The notes under the pieces are model-generated. The model was not told the DNA's origin, did not search any database, and saw nothing but the letters and a program-made list of their open reading frames with translations. This document shows, one piece after another, positions 9,414 through 19,595 of a DNA stretch of 64,000 nucleotides; position 1 is the stretch's first letter, and every line of letters begins with the position of its first letter. The DNA is from Oligoflexia bacterium (lineage in GTDB: Bacteria > Bdellovibrionota > UBA1018): the NCBI GenBank assembly GCA_903895855.1, contig CAITVN010000194.1, forward strand, positions 18,093-82,092. The letters are read 5' to 3'. Made by a program: the position numbers and the translations under genes.

Positions 9414-10531
9414 TGTCTAGTTTCAATTGAAAAGGGTTCTGCCATTTTTGCCAGTTTCGGGAAATGAGAAAGAAACAGTGAAACGCTTCTCTTGTCGTTT
9501 CTTGAACCCCCGCCTGCGATGGGCATTTTCTCTTGTATTTGAAATAGTTCGTGACTGAAATATTTTAGAGACACGTGCCTTGGACTGAGTAACGGTTTTT
9601 TTGCAGAATAGAACTCAGTTAATTCAAAAGCTCGCGATGTTAGGTAGGGATTGGGCTGATTGAAAAATGGGAGATTACTTTCATATTGGCCAAACAGAGC
9701 GCTTCTTCTATTTTGGGTATTTTGGGTATTTTGGGTATTTTGGGTAGCCTCGATGCTGTCGGAGCCCCGAAAATTTGAAAAGGCCTCAGAAAAATGTTGA
9801 GCAAGGCCTTCGTACCACCACCACTCTTGTGGATGTTCAACCGCATATTGAGTTTGAATCGGAAATCGAACTTTTTGAACACAATGAAACACTTCGTGGG
9901 CTACCATTTCACGAAATCCATCTGCATTGAGTTTTTTTGAATTGGGGTAAATCACGATGGGGCAAGATTCGTGACGGAGATCAAAAAACTCGGTGAAAGT
10001 AAAGGCGGTGATTTCTTCGCCAGAGTCTTCTTCAGTGTCTGTATCAGAAGCTGTCGGCGTTTGGTCTTGAAAGTGAGGGGTCTGAGAAAAGATGATCGTG
10101 ATTGGTGTCGTTTCGATTGGTTTTAGATTCTCGGTTTCGCCGAGAGAATGTTGTAAGTAAAAGAGACTTCTTTTCGCTGTTTCGTAAGCGAGTTCTTGTT
10201 GGTCGAGTGAGACTGAAAAAGTGATGGGTACAAAAAGTTTTAAGTGGGCCAAGCGGATGTTTCTTTTGTCGAGGTAGCCGATACAGCGAAAGTCTGATTT
10301 CTGGATCTTTGGGTCCGGAAATCCGTTGGCCCAGAGTCTGCTGCAATTGATAGAGTCGCTGTCTTTCGAAGCAGACTCAGACGCCAATAGGCGCTGGCGG
10401 TAGGGGGCAGTATAGACGAAACCGACCAGGGTAAACACAGTCACTGATCTCGAAATCAGTTTCGTCAATGATTTCACTGTGGGCCACGGACGATAGCCAT
10501 AAGTATTGATTATTGAACGATTTGACCCCAA
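9410..10531 (-). CDS. Putative gluzincin-type zinc metalloprotease, exported
   Basis: MVAHEVFHCVQK (HExxH) followed by WWWYEGLAQHF; N-terminal hydrophobic segment; in-frame NTQ tripeptide repeat. Confidence 0.6.
   Translation of the reverse strand: MGSNRSIINTYGYRPWPTVKSLTKLISRSVTVFTLVGFVYTAPYRQRLLASESASKDSDSINCSRLWANGFPDPKIQKSDFRCIGYLDKRNIRLAHLKLFVPITFSVSLDQQELAYETAKRSLFYLQHSLGETENLKPIETTPITIIFSQTPHFQDQTPTASDTDTEEDSGEEITAFTFTEFFDLRHESCPIVIYPNSKKLNADGFREMVAHEVFHCVQKVRFPIQTQYAVEHPQEWWWYEGLAQHFSEAFSNFRGSDSIEATQNTQNTQNTQNRRSALFGQYESNLPFFNQPNPYLTSRAFELTEFYSAKKPLLSPRHVSLKYFSHELFQIQEKMPIAGGGSRNDKRSVSLFLSHFPKLAKMAEPFSIETRQ
9709..9744. repeat. 9-bp tandem repeat TATTTTGGG x4 inside CDS 9410-10531
   Basis: Read directly: tattttgggtattttgggtattttgggtattttggg; encodes the TQN/NTQ repeat on the minus strand. 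Confidence 0.95.
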
Positions 10532-10733
10532 AAATCCCCCTCAATGTCACCCAAACAGTTTTACGTCCCACCTTATTTTTTTATACGTCATCGAACGCGA
10601 TCTCGTCAAAAGAAGTGATCCTTGCGTTCGCTCTGTCTCATACACTGCAATTTTGAAATAGGATTGGTGGTCTATTTTCTGCACTCTTGGGTTTTGCAAT
10701 CAACTAATTAGAAATCAAAATAGGGGGTCTTTT

Positions 10734-12764
10734 ATGCAGAAAATTCTAAAGCAAATAGGTCTGAAGAGAGCGATGAATTCGCTGAGGGTTATTTTTATTG
10801 CACTGTTTATCTTAGGTATCCAGGGGTGCTCGTTAGATGTAGCACGAGAGAACTCGAAAGCTGATTTGAGTTCATCGCTAGATGCCCAGAAAAATGCGGC
10901 CCCGAAAACCGAGTTGGCCGTTGAACCGCAGATTGAAGTAGAAAAGTCTAATGCCGTTGAATCAGAAACTGTCGAAATTTCAGAGTCCAGTTCAACGCCT
11001 ACACCGACTGAAGTCGCTCAGCCAAGCGTCTGGGATCAGGGCGTCTCTCGTCGGGTTGATCATTTGGGTGAGGTGAGTTCGAAGTCACTGAAACCTAGTG
11101 AAGAGGCTAGAGTGGCGCAGACTGTGTCAGAATCGAAGTGGATTGAAATACCAGTGAGCCCTGAGTCGAGCTATCCGTTGCTGTACTCTGCCGACCTCAA
11201 TTCGGTTGATCCTGAAAACAGACGGCCATTTTTCGTACTACCGAAGTTAGAGCTGGCTCAAGGAGACCAGGGGGTCGTTGCTCCGGTCGTTAGATCTGAT
11301 GGGGCTGGTCAAGTAGTGCTAGCCTTCAAGGTGCAGCTATCTAAAAACGGCATCGCTGAAAGTGAGCGTTCGAAATTAGAACTGCGTGCCTTGCGTTGGA
11401 GCTCTGAACAAAACCAAAGTGGTGATCGTGGCAATGAGTCTGGTAAAGTGGGTCAGATAACGATTGAGACCCTGCCTGTTTGTGCTGAGTCGTTACAGGT
11501 CAAGATCTATGAAAAGCAGTATCTGCTGAAAATCGTCTCGAATTTACCCCTGGGGCTTACAGAAAAAGTGGCGTCAGGCTCGTCACTTTGTGAACTGGGC
11601 CGCCCTCTCGATGTCGAATTGACTCTGTCTCGTGATGAATTTAAGAAAATTACGTTTCCAGGGTATGAGTCTGCCAGTCATCAACCAGAAGAGATGGCAA
11701 AGGCTTTTCAACTGTTCGCCTCGGTGCATCCGAAATTTGCACTCGTAACAGAAGTGACCGAGTTTGCTCTCGATCGAGTGAGCCTAGTTGATCGAATGCT
11801 AAGAAAATTAGGAAGTGCCTTTCGGTGTAGTTTGCCAGAGTGCGTTCGTGAATCTCAATCACTCATTTCTGAAGTGTTAACTCAAGAGTTCGGGGTTCCG
11901 CCCACCGTGGGCGAATTGCAAAGGCTTGGGAGCCTACTAGAAACTCAGATCTTTCGGGCTGACGATGGGGCTATCGAAAGCTTCGTGGTCAATTCAACTA
12001 TTGAGGCCAGTGTTTTTACCTTTAGTCTGAACCGTGAGAAATTCTTTTCTGCAAAGTATGAGATCAAGCTGGCAGCTTCTGAGATCGCGCAGCGTCAGCT
12101 CACTACCAGTAGTCATGCCATTAAACGCGACCCAATGAAAATCATTGAAAATGGACTAATTTCTGGGATATTTGCAATCGATTTGAATGAATTGGCGATT
12201 CAGTCTTTACGAGATGTGATTGTTCATGAGGGCTCGCGCCGTTCAAATGTCGTTTGTGTTCGTTTTGGAATGGAGCCAACTGAACCCGTTTGTCGGGTGC
12301 ATTGTTTTGGTGCTGGCATGGAACACACTTGTGAAGATGTCTGCAATCACCCGGCGCCGCATCAGGTGTGCCGTGAAACTCAAGATCAATGGACCCAAGA
12401 AGTCGAATTCAATTCGAACGGAACTCAGTGGGCAGTCGTTGACCCCGGTTCTGCAGAGGGTCAGTCGGTGGTGAATCTCATCGAATTTACCGTTCGGTCT
12501 GAGAAGCAAAGCAATCGGTGCAGTTTGAAAGATGTGCTGACCGCACGAGCGGGTAGCAGGCTTTGGCTTGATTTTTCGGGTTGTGTTTCGGGTTCTCACA
12601 TTGACGTCGAAATGAGTGTGCCTTACACCCGAACACTGAGCGAAATGACGGGGTCAGGAACCAGGAATTGGAATGGGCAGTTTAACGATCGCAGGTCGAT
12701 CTCACAGACGACAACCGGACAACAGCTCATATTTGACGTGAAATCGCCCGCTTGGTTTTGGTAA
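10734..12764 (+). CDS. Hypothetical lipoprotein (676 aa)
   Basis: Lipobox ILGIQGC after signal peptide; no recognisable domain. Confidence 0.7.
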   Translation: MQKILKQIGLKRAMNSLRVIFIALFILGIQGCSLDVARENSKADLSSSLDAQKNAAPKTELAVEPQIEVEKSNAVESETVEISESSSTPTPTEVAQPSVWDQGVSRRVDHLGEVSSKSLKPSEEARVAQTVSESKWIEIPVSPESSYPLLYSADLNSVDPENRRPFFVLPKLELAQGDQGVVAPVVRSDGAGQVVLAFKVQLSKNGIAESERSKLELRALRWSSEQNQSGDRGNESGKVGQITIETLPVCAESLQVKIYEKQYLLKIVSNLPLGLTEKVASGSSLCELGRPLDVELTLSRDEFKKITFPGYESASHQPEEMAKAFQLFASVHPKFALVTEVTEFALDRVSLVDRMLRKLGSAFRCSLPECVRESQSLISEVLTQEFGVPPTVGELQRLGSLLETQIFRADDGAIESFVVNSTIEASVFTFSLNREKFFSAKYEIKLAASEIAQRQLTTSSHAIKRDPMKIIENGLISGIFAIDLNELAIQSLRDVIVHEGSRRSNVVCVRFGMEPTEPVCRVHCFGAGMEHTCEDVCNHPAPHQVCRETQDQWTQEVEFNSNGTQWAVVDPGSAEGQSVVNLIEFTVRSEKQSNRCSLKDVLTARAGSRLWLDFSGCVSGSHIDVEMSVPYTRTLSEMTGSGTRNWNGQFNDRRSISQTTTGQQLIFDVKSPAWFW

Positions 12765-12794
12765 CCGTGAGAATTTGCTGGACTGACGGTACTC

Positions 12795-14303
12795 GTGGGG
12801 CGATTCTGGTTTCGCATGCTAAAATGGTTTCGTCGCAAACGAGTACTGTCAATTCAGGCTAAAATTAGCGCTATTCTTTTGGGCGTCATACTTCCCACTT
12901 CATTAATTGTTAATGTGATTTCTAATCAGTTGACTCGACCCGTGGTTGAAGACGAGCTTCGTCAAGTGGGCGTTAATGTCGCGAAAACGATGGCCGCTGA
13001 GATCGCGACTCAACGAATGCACCTTCAGGGTAATGCCGTAGAGTTAATTGAGAAGTATATCCAAGAGTTTTTGTACACCCAACCCAGTGTGATTCGAGCC
13101 GATGTTATCTTGCAAGACGGACCCAATCACCCGCCCAAAGTTGTGGCATCAAATATCGACGAAGAGTCGGCCGTAACTTTGCTCAAAAGTCATTGGACCG
13201 ACGTGCCAATCTCAATCAAAGAATTTGATGAAGAGTTGAAAGTTGATGTTTGGAGAATCACTGTTCCGATTGAGAATCATCGCCTCGAAGTTTCAAGAGG
13301 GGCAAAGAAAATTTTGGGCATCGTTCACATTGAAGTTTCTTTGCGGGTGCTCGATCATGTGGTCGGGCGACTCTGGAAGGTTTCAGCAGTGGCCTCAGTT
13401 GTCTCGGTTGTGTTCTTGATTGGAATTCTCAGTTTTTTGCTTCGGCGTGCTATTCACAATGAAAGACTATTGCGTAAAGTCGAAGATCGAAACGTGGCTC
13501 TTTCGAGAGAGTTACTCGAGACCCAGAGACAGCTCATGAATACCGAAAAACTGGCGGTCATGGGGCAGCTCACCGCTAGTTTTGCTCATGAAATTGGAAC
13601 CCCTCTAAACGCAGTCGGGGGGCATGTTCAGTTGTTGAGAGATGAAATTGTGAACCCCACTACCGAGATGAATGAGCGAATTGGTATTATTCAATCCCAA
13701 TTGAGTAAAATTGAGCAAGTGGTAAAAAATTTCTTACACAGTACCGGCAGGCCGGCCTCTCAAAGACAGTTGGTTGATGTGCACCAGATTCTAGATCAAA
13801 CGATGGGCTTGGTTGATCCTAGAGTTCGAGTACTTGAAATTGAAGTCTCGCTTGATTTTGACCGCTCATTGAGTCCCATTCGTGTGGTGCCAGTTGATCT
13901 TGAACAGATTTTTCTTAACCTGGTTGATAACTCGATTGATTCCATTAAAGAAAAAATCGAAAGAGGTTTTCTTCGGCGGTCTCAGCTAAAGATTCAAACG
14001 AAACTAGTTGAAAATTCGGGATTGGGTCATCAGGTGCAAATTCGATTTTATGATACCGGAAGAGGGATCGCCAAGAAAGACTTAGAGCGAGTTTTAGTGC
14101 CTTTCTACACGACTAAAGAAAGGGGCGAGGGCACTGGCCTGGGGTTGCCAATTTGCCAAGAATTAGTTAAAAAGTATGGCGGAACACTCACTATTGAGTC
14201 TAAAGAAGGGCAGTGGACTGAAGTGTTGGTCACGTTGCCCTGTGGAACCACTGAAAAAAATTTGAATGAAAAAAGTTTAAATGAAAAGAGTTTGAATGGG
14301 TGA
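12795..14303 (+). CDS. Sensor histidine kinase (NtrB/ZraS-like)
   Basis: HisKA motif SFAHEIGTPLNAVGGH, N box NLVDNSIDSI, G1 DTGRGI, G2 GEGTGLGLPI; two N-terminal TM segments. Confidence 0.9.
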   Translation: MGRFWFRMLKWFRRKRVLSIQAKISAILLGVILPTSLIVNVISNQLTRPVVEDELRQVGVNVAKTMAAEIATQRMHLQGNAVELIEKYIQEFLYTQPSVIRADVILQDGPNHPPKVVASNIDEESAVTLLKSHWTDVPISIKEFDEELKVDVWRITVPIENHRLEVSRGAKKILGIVHIEVSLRVLDHVVGRLWKVSAVASVVSVVFLIGILSFLLRRAIHNERLLRKVEDRNVALSRELLETQRQLMNTEKLAVMGQLTASFAHEIGTPLNAVGGHVQLLRDEIVNPTTEMNERIGIIQSQLSKIEQVVKNFLHSTGRPASQRQLVDVHQILDQTMGLVDPRVRVLEIEVSLDFDRSLSPIRVVPVDLEQIFLNLVDNSIDSIKEKIERGFLRRSQLKIQTKLVENSGLGHQVQIRFYDTGRGIAKKDLERVLVPFYTTKERGEGTGLGLPICQELVKKYGGTLTIESKEGQWTEVLVTLPCGTTEKNLNEKSLNEKSLNG

Positions 14304-15672
14304 TTCAAGAAAACTGCTGATTGTCGATGATGATGAGGTGACCCGAAAGCTCTTATTAGAGGTTTTTTCGAGGCAGAAGTACACAGTTCTCACGGCCTCA
14401 AGTGCTGCCGAAGCGATAGAATTGGTAAGAATGCAAGCACCGTCTGTGGTACTTTCAGATATTCGAATGGCTGACAGTCTGGTCGTTGATAGTTGTTCTG
14501 TGGGATTGGCTGGCGGCGATGGTATTTCGTTGCTTAAGCAAATTAAGTCATTTGATTCAAATGTTGTGGTTATCTTGATGACAGGGTTTGGCAGTATGGA
14601 CGGGGCTCTCGAAGCCCTGCAATTTGGGGCGTTTGATTACATTAGTAAGCCTTTTAAAATCGATGATGTGCGAAATCTTGTTTCGAGAGGTTTTCAGCAT
14701 CGCGATGCTTTGGTTTCTGATAGCCAGAGAAGTAAGGTGTTGGCCGAGGCCCCACAGATGAAACCCGGAGTGTTGATAGGAAAATCGGCCAAGTCAGTTG
14801 AACTTTATAAGGCCATTGCGAGGGCTGCGCTTTCTGAGGCCAATGTACTCATTCTGGGCGAGTCAGGCACCGGAAAAATTCAAGCCGCCAAGACGATACA
14901 TGAGAATAGTTTTCGTAAAAATAGCAAGGCCGTGCGTTGGCTCATTCCTGAGGGCGAGCTTAGGCAAATTGAAGAGTGGGATGTCGTCAAAGTGCAGGCT
15001 AAAGATAGTACACTTTTTCTCGAAGAAGTGAATCGACTCATGCCAGCAGCTCAGGCGAGAATCATGTCAAGCTTAAGTGAGTCTCGAGAGCTAGGCTTGA
15101 AACTTCGCTTGATCTGTACGTCAAATGAAGAACTCGAGCCTCGCGTGAAAGACGGTACGTTTCGCGAAGATTTCTATTATTTTATCAATGTGATTAAGAT
15201 GTCGATTCCGCCACTACGTGAGAGGCTTGAAGATTTGCCCGATTTGGTGGGTCATTTTCTGGCTCTTGCATCTGAGCGAAATCAAAAGTTGGTTTCGCAC
15301 GTTTCAGACGAAGCCTTTCGAATTTTTCGGCGGTATCAATGGCCGGGCAATGTGCGCGAACTAGAAAAAACAATGGAAAGTGTTGTGGCGATGGCGAGAG
15401 CGCAGATCATCTACCCTGAAGATTTGCCCACAGAACTACTGAAAAATTCAAATAACCCCTCTCACGTGGTTAATGCCGCGATGATGGAGGCAGTAGGCCC
15501 ATCTGCCGTTGTTGAATCGCCCTCGCTTGAAGACATGGAAAAAGGCCATATTTTGAGAGTTTTGCAAGACGTAGGGTTTAATAAATCAAAAGCAGCTGAA
15601 GTCTTGGGTATTGATCGGGCTACTCTTTATCGAAAAGCGAGTCGGTATGGAATTGACCTTAAGAACAAGTAG
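14296..15672 (+). CDS. NtrC-family response regulator lacking the GAFTGA segment (receiver-AAA+-Fis HTH)
   Basis: Receiver DDDEVTRKLL/LSDIRM/KPF; Walker A GESGTGK; Walker B-like TLFLEEV; C-terminal Fis HTH NKSKAAEVLGIDRATLYRK; no GAFTGA between them. Confidence 0.85.
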   Translation: MGDSRKLLIVDDDEVTRKLLLEVFSRQKYTVLTASSAAEAIELVRMQAPSVVLSDIRMADSLVVDSCSVGLAGGDGISLLKQIKSFDSNVVVILMTGFGSMDGALEALQFGAFDYISKPFKIDDVRNLVSRGFQHRDALVSDSQRSKVLAEAPQMKPGVLIGKSAKSVELYKAIARAALSEANVLILGESGTGKIQAAKTIHENSFRKNSKAVRWLIPEGELRQIEEWDVVKVQAKDSTLFLEEVNRLMPAAQARIMSSLSESRELGLKLRLICTSNEELEPRVKDGTFREDFYYFINVIKMSIPPLRERLEDLPDLVGHFLALASERNQKLVSHVSDEAFRIFRRYQWPGNVRELEKTMESVVAMARAQIIYPEDLPTELLKNSNNPSHVVNAAMMEAVGPSAVVESPSLEDMEKGHILRVLQDVGFNKSKAAEVLGIDRATLYRKASRYGIDLKNK

Positions 15673-15681
15673 GTATCGTTT

Positions 15682-16350
15682 GTGAATGAACAGGCAAAAA
15701 TTCGGGCCATTCTTGAAACTGCCTTAAACTTAGAAATTCCGATTGAACACAGACTCACTAGAGAGGTCGCTGAGCGCAGACTCAGAGTCACACTGCGCGA
15801 TGCTGCCGTGATGGTCTTGTTTGCGAAAAATTCTGAGTCTGGTTGGCAAGTTTTGTTGATTCAGCGATCTGAGATGGTGCAAGTACATAAAGGCCAGTTT
15901 GCCTTTCCTGGCGGCATGCAAGACCTGAAGGATAAAGTCTTGGCCGATGAACACGGGGTTTCTGTTCACGAGGTGACGTCTTTACGTGAACTGCACGAAG
16001 AAGTGGGAATCGATTCGAGGCTTGTTAAGGTGATCGGTATTCTAGATTCACTGATTACTCCCACGGGGTTTGAAATGACTCCAGTGGTTGGTGTTTTGAA
16101 TATTTGTGTTGAAAATTTGACATTGCAGTTGAACGGTGAAGAAGTTCAATCAGCGTTTTGGATTCCTTTGGGTGAACTTCTGCAGCTAGGGCGTTTTTCG
16201 ACTGAATCAAGAGAAATTTCAATCGGTAAGTTTTCGGTCGATGTTTTTCAGTTTGGTGAGAAGAAGATTTGGGGCGCGACTGGCGCTGTGTTAAAGAATG
16301 TGGCCACCCGTTTAGTCGAAGCAAGCGAGATACATGGATTTTCATTTTAA
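15682..16350 (+). CDS. NUDIX hydrolase (CoA pyrophosphatase-like)
   Basis: Nudix box-like GGMQDLKD...LRELHEEVGI; NUDIX flanking LLIQRSEMVQVHKGQFAFPGG. Confidence 0.85.
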   Translation: MNEQAKIRAILETALNLEIPIEHRLTREVAERRLRVTLRDAAVMVLFAKNSESGWQVLLIQRSEMVQVHKGQFAFPGGMQDLKDKVLADEHGVSVHEVTSLRELHEEVGIDSRLVKVIGILDSLITPTGFEMTPVVGVLNICVENLTLQLNGEEVQSAFWIPLGELLQLGRFSTESREISIGKFSVDVFQFGEKKIWGATGAVLKNVATRLVEASEIHGFSF

Positions 16351-16361
16351 AGGAGTTAGTC

Positions 16362-16928
16362 ATGTCGAGCTGTTTAAATCGTTTAGGAGTGTTAGGGTTC
16401 TCTTTGAGTGGGGCGATTCTGCTTGCCTCGGGGGGCGTGCTAGAACTGCCGGGTTTTGCCGATGATTTCAAAGGTGAACCTGTCAAAACTCAGTTCATGG
16501 TTGGTGCCAATGCGGGGGCGGCTGTGGTTGGGGCAAATTGGGGTTTTGGTTTCTTGGCGAATGCCTCAACTCAAATTATTAAAGAAGGATTCATTCCTGA
16601 CGTCACAGACTCAGTGTCGACTGAGCTAGGCGTTGGTTCGGCTTGGATACCAGCTAATGCAAGCGCCACCGGATCTTCAAACGGAACTTTTCTCACTTTC
16701 TCGGCCCATTTGCGGTGGGATTTTGTCAAAGATGAGCGCTGGGTACTATTCGCGTTGGGTGGGGTAGGCGGCCACAGCAGTTGTGCGACTTGTCGAGTCG
16801 ATTTTGGACTTTATCCTCGATTTGGTGCTGGCGTGTTTTACCGCGCTTCGAATCTCGTTTGGGTTCGCGGCGATGTCTCTCACGAGGCAACGATGGTGGG
16901 CGTCGAATTCTTGTTGCCGTCACAATAA
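16362..16928 (+). CDS. Hypothetical exported, possibly outer-membrane protein
   Basis: SD-like aggag precedes ATG at 16362; signal-like N-terminus; alternating Gly/aromatic segments. Confidence 0.5.
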   Translation: MSSCLNRLGVLGFSLSGAILLASGGVLELPGFADDFKGEPVKTQFMVGANAGAAVVGANWGFGFLANASTQIIKEGFIPDVTDSVSTELGVGSAWIPANASATGSSNGTFLTFSAHLRWDFVKDERWVLFALGGVGGHSSCATCRVDFGLYPRFGAGVFYRASNLVWVRGDVSHEATMVGVEFLLPSQ

Positions 16929-17048
16929 TAGCGCTGCTACCCTTGGCACTGATGCCTTCTGTCAAAAAAACGGCGACTGATTTTATTTTTATATAAATTC
17001 TGTTTCAAAGTGTGAGTGTTTTGAATTTCTCAGTGTACACTTGATGGT

Positions 17049-19595
17049 ATGCAAGTGAGACAAAAATTTGAGAGTGTTTCAGGAAGAAACCACAACTTAC
17101 TCAAAGAGGCCGCCACGTTAGCTCTCGCCGGAACTACCGTGTTTTTGTTGGTTGCTTTGATCAGTTATTCTCCAAAAGACCCGTCTTGGTTTAATAATCA
17201 GGCGGGGCAAGTGGCCAATTTGTGCGGCAGAGTTGGGGCGCAATTGTCAGCCCTAATTTTGCAGGGCTTAGGCATCGCGGCTTTTTTGGTTCCGATGGGG
17301 TTGGGTTTTCTGTGTGTTGGGTTGTTTCGTAATGAAGGTGAGAACCGATTCTGGCGAACACTCATCGGCATTTCACTAGCCGTATTGGCGGCTACTGTTT
17401 TTCTATCGATTCAGTGGAAATATTGGCCGTATTCGGGCTCGTTACTTCTCACGGGTGGAATATTTGGCATTTGGGTTTCAAATGGTCTAATGCATGAGTT
17501 AAATCCCTTAGGTGCTTCGATCACATCGGTGAGTGTGTTTTTAATTGCTCTAGCAGCATCGACGCCGTTCAGTGTGGTTCACTGGTGTGGCCGGACGATC
17601 GCTTTTTTTTCTCGCATCGTTTGGCGAGCACTCAAAGTTTTTGGAGCTTACACTTTATTCTTACTCAGTATTTTGGCTGCGAAGTTGGCCCATCACTCAG
17701 CTGAAGGCATGAAGGCGATGGCAGTTCGGGCGATGGAACGCCTAAAACTGCTGAAAGAAGAGACGAAGCGTCGCAAAGCCACCGGGGCGGGTGCTTCTGA
17801 TCAAGCACTTTTAACAAAAAAACCACCAAAGCCAGTGATTGATGTGACCGGTGATACGATCGTGCAATCAAATCCAGTGATTTCAATTTCGGGAGGGAGC
17901 GAAGTTCCCAATGCCTTACCCGAGTTAGAAAAAAATATTAAATCCGTGAAGCCCGCGAAACCGCTGATCGAAGAGTCGATCATCGATATTTCTGAGTTGG
18001 CTAAGCAAACCAGTCAGTCGACTGAGTCAAAAGTAGGTAAGCTAGCGGCCAGACTCAAGCGCGGTGCTTGGAAGTTGCCGACCGTAGAGTTCTTGAGAAA
18101 AGTACCGAAGATTGATTCGCAAATTGATCAAGACAAATTAAGAGAAAACGCACAAACTTTGGCGCAAAAGTTTGCTGACTTTGGTATCGACGGGCAGGTG
18201 ACTGCTGTGCGACCCGGCCCTGTGATTACCTTGTATGAATTCAAGCCAGGACCTGGGGTTAAATTGTCGCGAATTGCAGCCTTGGCCGACGATTTGTCGA
18301 TGGCTCTGTCTGCTCAGAATGTACGAATCTTAGCTCCGCTGCCAGGCAAAGCTGTGGTGGGAATTGAAATTCCGAGTGACAATCGCCAGAAAGTTTTTTT
18401 GCGTGAGTTCTTAGAACACGGCGAATTTTATCAAAGCAAACACACGATTCCAGTGGTGATGGGTAAAGACATTGGTGGGGCTCCGGTCTATTCTGATCTG
18501 GCGCGAATGCCACACTTACTGTGTGCCGGACAAACTGGTGCGGGTAAGTCAGTGTTCATGAACGGGTTGATCTGTTCGCTTTTGTACCGTTTTTCGCCCG
18601 ATGAGCTACGCATGATTTTGGTCGACCCAAAGTTCATTGAGTTTCGCGCGTATCAAGACATTCCTCATTTGCTTTTGCCGGTGGTTGATGATCCCAAAAG
18701 CGCCAGTACTGCTCTAAAATGGGCGGTACGTGAGATGGAGCGTCGGTATCGAATCTTGGCGATGATGGGTTCGCGAAATTTGGCTGGGTACAATCAAAAA
18801 GTAGAAGAGATGGGTGCTGAAGTCGTGAGAGACTTGCTCACCGCCGAAGAAAATCAAGCAGCCGAGTCAGAGTCGGGGGCGTCGACGGTACCTCTCAGTG
18901 GCGCTGATTGGATTGAAGCGTTCGAGCCAGACGAATCGGGTTTACCGAGAGTGGGTAAGTTGCCCTACATTGTGGTCATTATCGATGAGTTAGCCGATTT
19001 GATGATGGTCGCGAAAAAAGAAGTTGAGATTTCGATTGCCCGAATTGCGCAAAAAGCGCGGGCTGCCGGAATTCACTTAGTGATTGCCACTCAAAGACCT
19101 TCTACTGATGTGATCACTGGCTTGATCAAAGCCAATTTGCCATCGCGGGTTTCGTTTCAGCTAGCTTCTTACATTGACTCTCGCACGATCTTAGATCGCC
19201 AAGGTGCTGAGCGCTTGCTCGGTCAAGGTGACATGTTGTTCGTGCCGCCCGGAGCCTCGCAAGTGCTACGATTGCATGGTGCTTTCGTAGATGACGATGA
19301 AATTTTGAAGATGACCACTTTTTTGAAATCTCAGGGTAAACCCTTCTATCGCAATGAAATTTTGGTCGATAACGAAGAGGCTAACGGCGAAGATTCTGAA
19401 GAAGATGATGTTGACACCTTGTATGAGCAAGCTCTTGAGATCGCCAAGCGCTCAGGACTCGTCTCAGCCAGTTCGCTACAACGACATTTGAAGATTGGTT
19501 ACAACCGCGCGGCTCGAATGGTTGAAAAAATGGAGTCTCGCGGTATCGTAGGCCCTGCTGATGGTGCGAGACCACGCGAAGTGCTCATGCGCTAA
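17049..19595 (+). CDS. ftsK: DNA translocase FtsK/SpoIIIE
   Basis: N-terminal 4-TM region; MPHLLCAGQTGAGKSVFMN; VDPKFIEF; IATQRPSTDVITGLIKANLPSRVSFQ; C-terminal gamma domain SSLQRHLKIGYNRAARMVEKME. Confidence 0.96.
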   Translation: MQVRQKFESVSGRNHNLLKEAATLALAGTTVFLLVALISYSPKDPSWFNNQAGQVANLCGRVGAQLSALILQGLGIAAFLVPMGLGFLCVGLFRNEGENRFWRTLIGISLAVLAATVFLSIQWKYWPYSGSLLLTGGIFGIWVSNGLMHELNPLGASITSVSVFLIALAASTPFSVVHWCGRTIAFFSRIVWRALKVFGAYTLFLLSILAAKLAHHSAEGMKAMAVRAMERLKLLKEETKRRKATGAGASDQALLTKKPPKPVIDVTGDTIVQSNPVISISGGSEVPNALPELEKNIKSVKPAKPLIEESIIDISELAKQTSQSTESKVGKLAARLKRGAWKLPTVEFLRKVPKIDSQIDQDKLRENAQTLAQKFADFGIDGQVTAVRPGPVITLYEFKPGPGVKLSRIAALADDLSMALSAQNVRILAPLPGKAVVGIEIPSDNRQKVFLREFLEHGEFYQSKHTIPVVMGKDIGGAPVYSDLARMPHLLCAGQTGAGKSVFMNGLICSLLYRFSPDELRMILVDPKFIEFRAYQDIPHLLLPVVDDPKSASTALKWAVREMERRYRILAMMGSRNLAGYNQKVEEMGAEVVRDLLTAEENQAAESESGASTVPLSGADWIEAFEPDESGLPRVGKLPYIVVIIDELADLMMVAKKEVEISIARIAQKARAAGIHLVIATQRPSTDVITGLIKANLPSRVSFQLASYIDSRTILDRQGAERLLGQGDMLFVPPGASQVLRLHGAFVDDDEILKMTTFLKSQGKPFYRNEILVDNEEANGEDSEEDDVDTLYEQALEIAKRSGLVSASSLQRHLKIGYNRAARMVEKMESRGIVGPADGARPREVLMR

